This document shows positions 6,724-9,222 of a DNA stretch of 9,222 bases, piece after piece; positions within the stretch are counted from its first letter, which is position 1; every line of letters starts with the position of its first letter. Source of the stretch: JBFELO01 sp041552055 (lineage in GTDB: Bacteria; Acidobacteriota; Thermoanaerobaculia; Thermoanaerobaculales; Sulfomarinibacteraceae); assembly GCA_041552055.1 (NCBI GenBank), contig JBFELO010000175.1, positions 1 to 9,222 on the forward strand. Direction: 5' to 3'. The position numbers and the translations under genes were made by a program. The notes below the pieces were generated by a model, which saw only the letters and a program-made list of their open reading frames with translations, had not been told where the DNA came from and did no database searches.

Positions 6724-6838
6724 CCGGGGAACCCACACGCCGCCAGACAATGCGGGCACCCCCAGGTGGTGGGTTTGCCCTTCGATTGTCAGGGGATTAT
6801 CCTTGGGCCGTGTTCCCACCGCCGACCGAGGCGGTGCG

Positions 6839-6845
6839 AAAGGCG
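6839..6845 (+). promoter_or_regulatory. Ribosome-binding site for the MoxR-like gene
   Basis: A GAAAGGCGG stretch ends about seven bases before the ATG at 6853. It supports this start over the in-frame ATG at 6616, which would add 79 residues unlike any MoxR N-terminus. Confidence 0.55.
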
Positions 6846-6852
6846 GCCGCCG

Positions 6853-7704
6853 ATGGCTCGAGACTTCGACAGATTCACCGGAACCGCGAGCTACATCACC
6901 TCGCCCGAGCTGCGGCACGCGGTCAACGTCGCGGTCGCCATCCAGCGTCCGCTGCTGGTCAGGGGAGAGCCCGGCACCGGGAAGACCCTGCTCGCCACCG
7001 CGGTCGCGGAGGACCTCGGCCTCGAGCTGATCACGTGGAACGTCAAGTCCACGTCGAAGGCGGCCGAAGGACTGTACGTGTACGACACCGTGCAACGCCT
7101 CCAGGACAGCCGGTTCGGCGACCACGACGTGTCCGACATCCGCCAGTACATTCACCTCGGGCCGCTCGGCACCGCTCTCACAGGCGACGATCAGGTCGTG
7201 CTGCTGATCGACGAGATCGACAAGGCGGACCTCGAGTTTCCCAACGACCTGCTGCACGAGCTCGACGTGATGGAGTTCGACATCGTCGAGACCGGCGACC
7301 GCCACCGGGCGCGCCACCGTCCCGTGGTCATCATCACCTCGAACGCCGAGAAGGAGCTCCCGGATCCGTTCCTGAGGCGGTGCATCTTCCACTACATCGA
7401 GTTCCCCGACGAGACGCTGATGGCCGAGATCGTCCAGGTGCACCATCCGGACATCGGCTCCAAGCTCCTCGAGCAGTGCCTCGCCAAGTTCTACTGGCTG
7501 AGAAGCGTCCGAGGGCTGCGCAAGCGGCCCTCCACCTCGGAGCTCGTGGACTGGATCGGGGCGCTGGTCTCGGCCGGCATCCCGCCCGGCCAGCTCTCGG
7601 AAGAGATCCCCTTCCTCGGCGCGCTGGTCAAGAAGGAGGAAGACGTCGAGGCGGTCGCGCGCGCCGCCGGCGCCAGCCCGGCCCGACAACCCGGCCGGCG
7701 GTGA
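6853..7704 (+). CDS. MoxR-family AAA+ ATPase
   Basis: This 283-residue protein is a single AAA+ module of the MoxR type. It has Walker A GEPGTGKT (38-45), Walker B VVLLIDE (115-121) followed by IDKAD, sensor 1 TSN (162-164), the arginine-finger region FLRRC (173-177) and a sensor 2 helix beginning PSTSELVDW (226-234). Stretches such as KSTSKAAEGLYVYD and FPNDLLHELD mark the short MoxR subgroup that is encoded next to a VWA protein; from memory this resembles the PA2707-type subgroup. MoxR ATPases work with VWA partners as chaperones that insert metals into, or remodel, enzyme complexes (for example CoxD/CoxE, NorQ/NorD, RavA/ViaA). The client is not identifiable here. The VWA gene follows after 10 bases, so the two should be one operon. 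Confidence 0.95.
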   Translation: MARDFDRFTGTASYITSPELRHAVNVAVAIQRPLLVRGEPGTGKTLLATAVAEDLGLELITWNVKSTSKAAEGLYVYDTVQRLQDSRFGDHDVSDIRQYIHLGPLGTALTGDDQVVLLIDEIDKADLEFPNDLLHELDVMEFDIVETGDRHRARHRPVVIITSNAEKELPDPFLRRCIFHYIEFPDETLMAEIVQVHHPDIGSKLLEQCLAKFYWLRSVRGLRKRPSTSELVDWIGALVSAGIPPGQLSEEIPFLGALVKKEEDVEAVARAAGASPARQPGRR

Positions 7705-7714
7705 GCCGAGGGCG

Positions 7715-9222
7715 ATGGTGCGTTCTCGCGTCCCGGCCGGCGAGGGCTCCTGCGTCACCCGCGGCGGCGGGCACCCCGGGATCTTCCTGTCGTTCTTCTA
7801 CCGCCTCAGGGCGGGTGGCCTCGCGGTGACGCCGCAGCAGTGGCTCACCCTGATCGAAGGTCTCGCACGGGGGCTGCACGGTTCGTCCCTGGTCGGCTTC
7901 TACTCGCTCGCCCGCGGGATCCTCGTGAGGGACGAGTCCGAGCTGGACGACTTCGACCTCATCTTCGGGGCCCATTTCGAGGGTCTCGACGATGCAGTCC
8001 TCGCCATCGAGAAGGAGGTGTGGGACTGGCTCGAGAACCCAGTTCCCGCCCCAGTCATAGACCCCGCGTGGCGCGACCTGTTCGAGCGCCTCGACGTCGA
8101 GGCGTTGCTCGCGGAGTTCGAGAAAAGACTCGCCGAGCAGCACGAACGACACGACGGCGGGAACCACTGGGTCGGAACAGGCGGCACGTCGCCGTTCGGT
8201 CATTCGGGCGCTCCGGTGGGCGGAATTCGCGTTGGCGGCGAGCGCGGCGGTGGATCGGCGGTGCAGGTCGCGGCCGAGCGGCGGTATCGGGAACACCGCC
8301 GTGACCTCGTCCTCGACACCCGCCAGCTCACCGTGGCGTTGAAGAAACTGCGGGCGCTCGAGCGCGTCGGACCCACCGAGGAGCTCGACGTCGAAGCGAC
8401 CATCGACCGCACCGCCAGGGAGGGCGGCGAGCTCGACCTGGTCTTCGCGCCACCTCGAAGGAACAGCCTCGGTCTTCTGCTGGCGATGGACATCGGCGGC
8501 TCGATGGAGTCCTTCCGACACCTTGTCGATCTGCTGTTTTCGGCCGCCCACGGGGCGCGTCACTTCAAGCGCTTCGACCACGTCTACTTCCACAACTGCG
8601 TCTACGAGAGAGTCTACTCCGACGCGCGCTTTCTCGACCCGATTCCGCTGCCCGATCTGTTCCGCAGGTTCGACCGTGAGACCCGACTGGTGCTGGTCGG
8701 CGACGGGTATATGTACCCCGGTGAGCTCACAGATCGCTACGGCGCGATCGACATCATGGAGCGGAACGAACGACCGGGGCTGGAGTACCTCGATCGCCTT
8801 CGGGACCACTTCCGCCACGCCGCGTGGCTCAATCCGATGCAGGAAGCGACCTGGTCGGCGCCGTCGATCCGATTGATCCGGCGGGTCTTCCCCATGTATC
8901 CGCTGACGGTGGACGGGGTGGAGGGGATGGGGATGGAGACGGCGCTGTGCCTGTCGTGTCACGACGGCGTGAGCGGCCCCTCGGTGGGCAGCTACCAGCT
9001 GGGCACGTCCCACCCGGCCTCGGTGGCGTACGACCCCGACGGGAACCCGGGGCTACGCTCGGTGCAGGAGGTGGAGGAGCGCGGGTTGGCCCTGGCCGTC
9101 GTCGACGGTGAAGTCCGGGTCGAGTGCACCAGCTGCCACACGTCCCACGACAACACCAACGGCACCTTCCTCCGGATTTCCAACGAGGGGAGCGCCCTCT
9201 GCCTGACCTGCCACATCAAGTA
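7715..9222 (+). CDS. VWA domain protein (CoxE-like MoxR partner) continuing in frame into a multihaem cytochrome c segment; 3' end at window edge
   Basis: One uninterrupted frame gives 502 residues plus a final TA. Residues 23-404 match the VWA partner of short MoxR ATPases from end to end. The landmarks are FLSFFYRLR near 24-32, HWVGTGGTSPFGH around 151-163, a Gly-rich linker, EELD-ATI near 222-230, the modified MIDAS DIGGS (259-263, DxGxS instead of DxSxS), YFHNCVYE (291-298), VLVGDGYM (326-333), WLNP (371-374) and the usual C-terminal MYPLTVDGVE (394-403). Such proteins normally stop within a few residues of this point. Here the frame continues into a cytochrome c segment (about 407-502) with CLSCH 412-416, CTSCH 471-475 and CLTCH 496-500. 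The final TA would give CHIK plus a stop if the next base is A or G. The start is ATG 7715 or GTG 7718 (GAGGG just upstream), ten bases after the MoxR stop. No export signal exists, so the haem sites would stay in the cytosol. Confidence 0.85.
   Translation, partial: MVRSRVPAGEGSCVTRGGGHPGIFLSFFYRLRAGGLAVTPQQWLTLIEGLARGLHGSSLVGFYSLARGILVRDESELDDFDLIFGAHFEGLDDAVLAIEKEVWDWLENPVPAPVIDPAWRDLFERLDVEALLAEFEKRLAEQHERHDGGNHWVGTGGTSPFGHSGAPVGGIRVGGERGGGSAVQVAAERRYREHRRDLVLDTRQLTVALKKLRALERVGPTEELDVEATIDRTAREGGELDLVFAPPRRNSLGLLLAMDIGGSMESFRHLVDLLFSAAHGARHFKRFDHVYFHNCVYERVYSDARFLDPIPLPDLFRRFDRETRLVLVGDGYMYPGELTDRYGAIDIMERNERPGLEYLDRLRDHFRHAAWLNPMQEATWSAPSIRLIRRVFPMYPLTVDGVEGMGMETALCLSCHDGVSGPSVGSYQLGTSHPASVAYDPDGNPGLRSVQEVEERGLALAVVDGEVRVECTSCHTSHDNTNGTFLRISNEGSALCLTCHIK
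8924..8935 (+). repeat. Tandem GGGATG GGGATG at the VWA/cytochrome join
   Basis: A perfect six-base tandem duplication encodes Gly-Met-Gly-Met exactly where the VWA homology ends and the cytochrome homology begins. It is the sort of short repeat at which replication slippage, recombination or an assembler could join two sequences. Confidence 0.6.
8933..9222 (+). other. Cytochrome c segment with three CxxCH motifs, possibly a separate gene fragment
   Basis: Taken alone, this reads METALCLSCHDG, then GTSHPASVAYDP, CTSCHTSH and a final SALCLTCHIK. That layout is typical of secreted doubled-CxxCH cytochromes, which normally have a signal peptide and at least one further haem motif upstream; both are missing. 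An ATG at 8933 has GGAGGGG (8920-8926) six bases upstream, so internal initiation is possible, but the product would have no export signal and could not receive haem in the periplasm. Whether it is a domain of the VWA protein, a gene fragment or an assembly artefact cannot be settled here. Confidence 0.6.

Larger units (their letters stand above)
6587..6852. other. Divergent intergenic region between ketosynthase and moxR-like genes
   Basis: This 266-base region has open frames on both strands that look like shadows of no recognisable protein. It must carry promoters for both directions. For the minus strand a TAGAAT lies at 6718-6723. For the plus strand the AT-richer stretch GGATTATCC (6794-6802), with TTGCCC upstream (6775-6780), is the only promoter-like sequence seen, and it is weak. 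A tRNA-like look around 6650-6660 did not hold up. Confidence 0.5.

Noticed and set aside
5850..7829. 659-codon plus-strand open frame
   Set aside because: It runs antisense through the ketosynthase and out of frame through the MoxR gene. The translated part is low-complexity Arg/Pro/Ala with no motif.
7715..8940. Frameshift or pseudogene in the VWA gene because of the DxGxS MIDAS
   Set aside because: The frame is continuous and all other family landmarks are in order. DxGGS is, as far as I recall, the normal form in this MoxR-partner subgroup.
7628..9013. 461-codon minus-strand open frame opposite the VWA gene
   Set aside because: The plus strand here encodes a clear, motif-rich VWA protein. 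The minus frame shows no domain and is a mirror of its codon bias.
1..9222. CRISPR array, insertion sequence or phage module
   Set aside because: No regularly spaced repeats, transposase, integrase or terminal inverted repeats were seen on either strand.

Overview
The window is about 9.2 kb of high-GC bacterial chromosome with dense coding and strong G/C third-position bias. It encodes a membrane tetraheme cytochrome, a MoxR/VWA pair, an FHA protein and an unusual ketosynthase. The gene mix fits a respiratory, metabolically versatile bacterium from a lineage such as Desulfobacterota, Myxococcota or Acidobacteriota. No marker gene fixes the taxonomy. I see no tRNA, rRNA, CRISPR array, insertion sequence or phage gene.

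Layout. (1) Positions 1-2675, minus strand, form an apparent operon read right to left. It runs from a membrane-anchored thioredoxin-fold protein that has lost its CxxC, to a NapC/NirT-like membrane tetraheme c-type cytochrome, to a membrane-anchored cyclic-nucleotide-binding protein (ATGA overlap with the cytochrome gene), and then to a short-chain dehydrogenase that runs off the left edge. (2) Positions 2848-3186, plus strand, encode a small stand-alone FHA protein behind a plausible promoter. (3) Positions 3282-6586, minus strand, hold two translationally coupled genes (ATGA overlap): a 533-residue FabH/thiolase-fold ketosynthase with a large internal extra segment, and a polytopic membrane protein ending in a complete M24 metallopeptidase domain. 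(4) Positions 6853-9222, plus strand, hold a MoxR-type AAA+ ATPase followed by its usual VWA partner.

The strangest point is the last gene. The VWA reading frame reaches the place where this family normally ends and then continues without a stop into a c-type cytochrome segment with three CxxCH motifs. It is still open at the window edge, where the last two bases (TA) could begin a stop codon. This is either a real VWA-cytochrome fusion, a recombination scar, or an assembly join. An abrupt domain change, no export signal, a short tandem repeat at the join and a shift in valine codon use all make a join or rearrangement a serious possibility.

The genes suggest three working modules: an envelope redox module under possible cyclic-nucleotide control, a lipid or acyl-condensation enzyme paired with a membrane peptidase, and a MoxR/VWA metal-insertion or complex-remodelling chaperone pair. 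Links between the modules are inference only.
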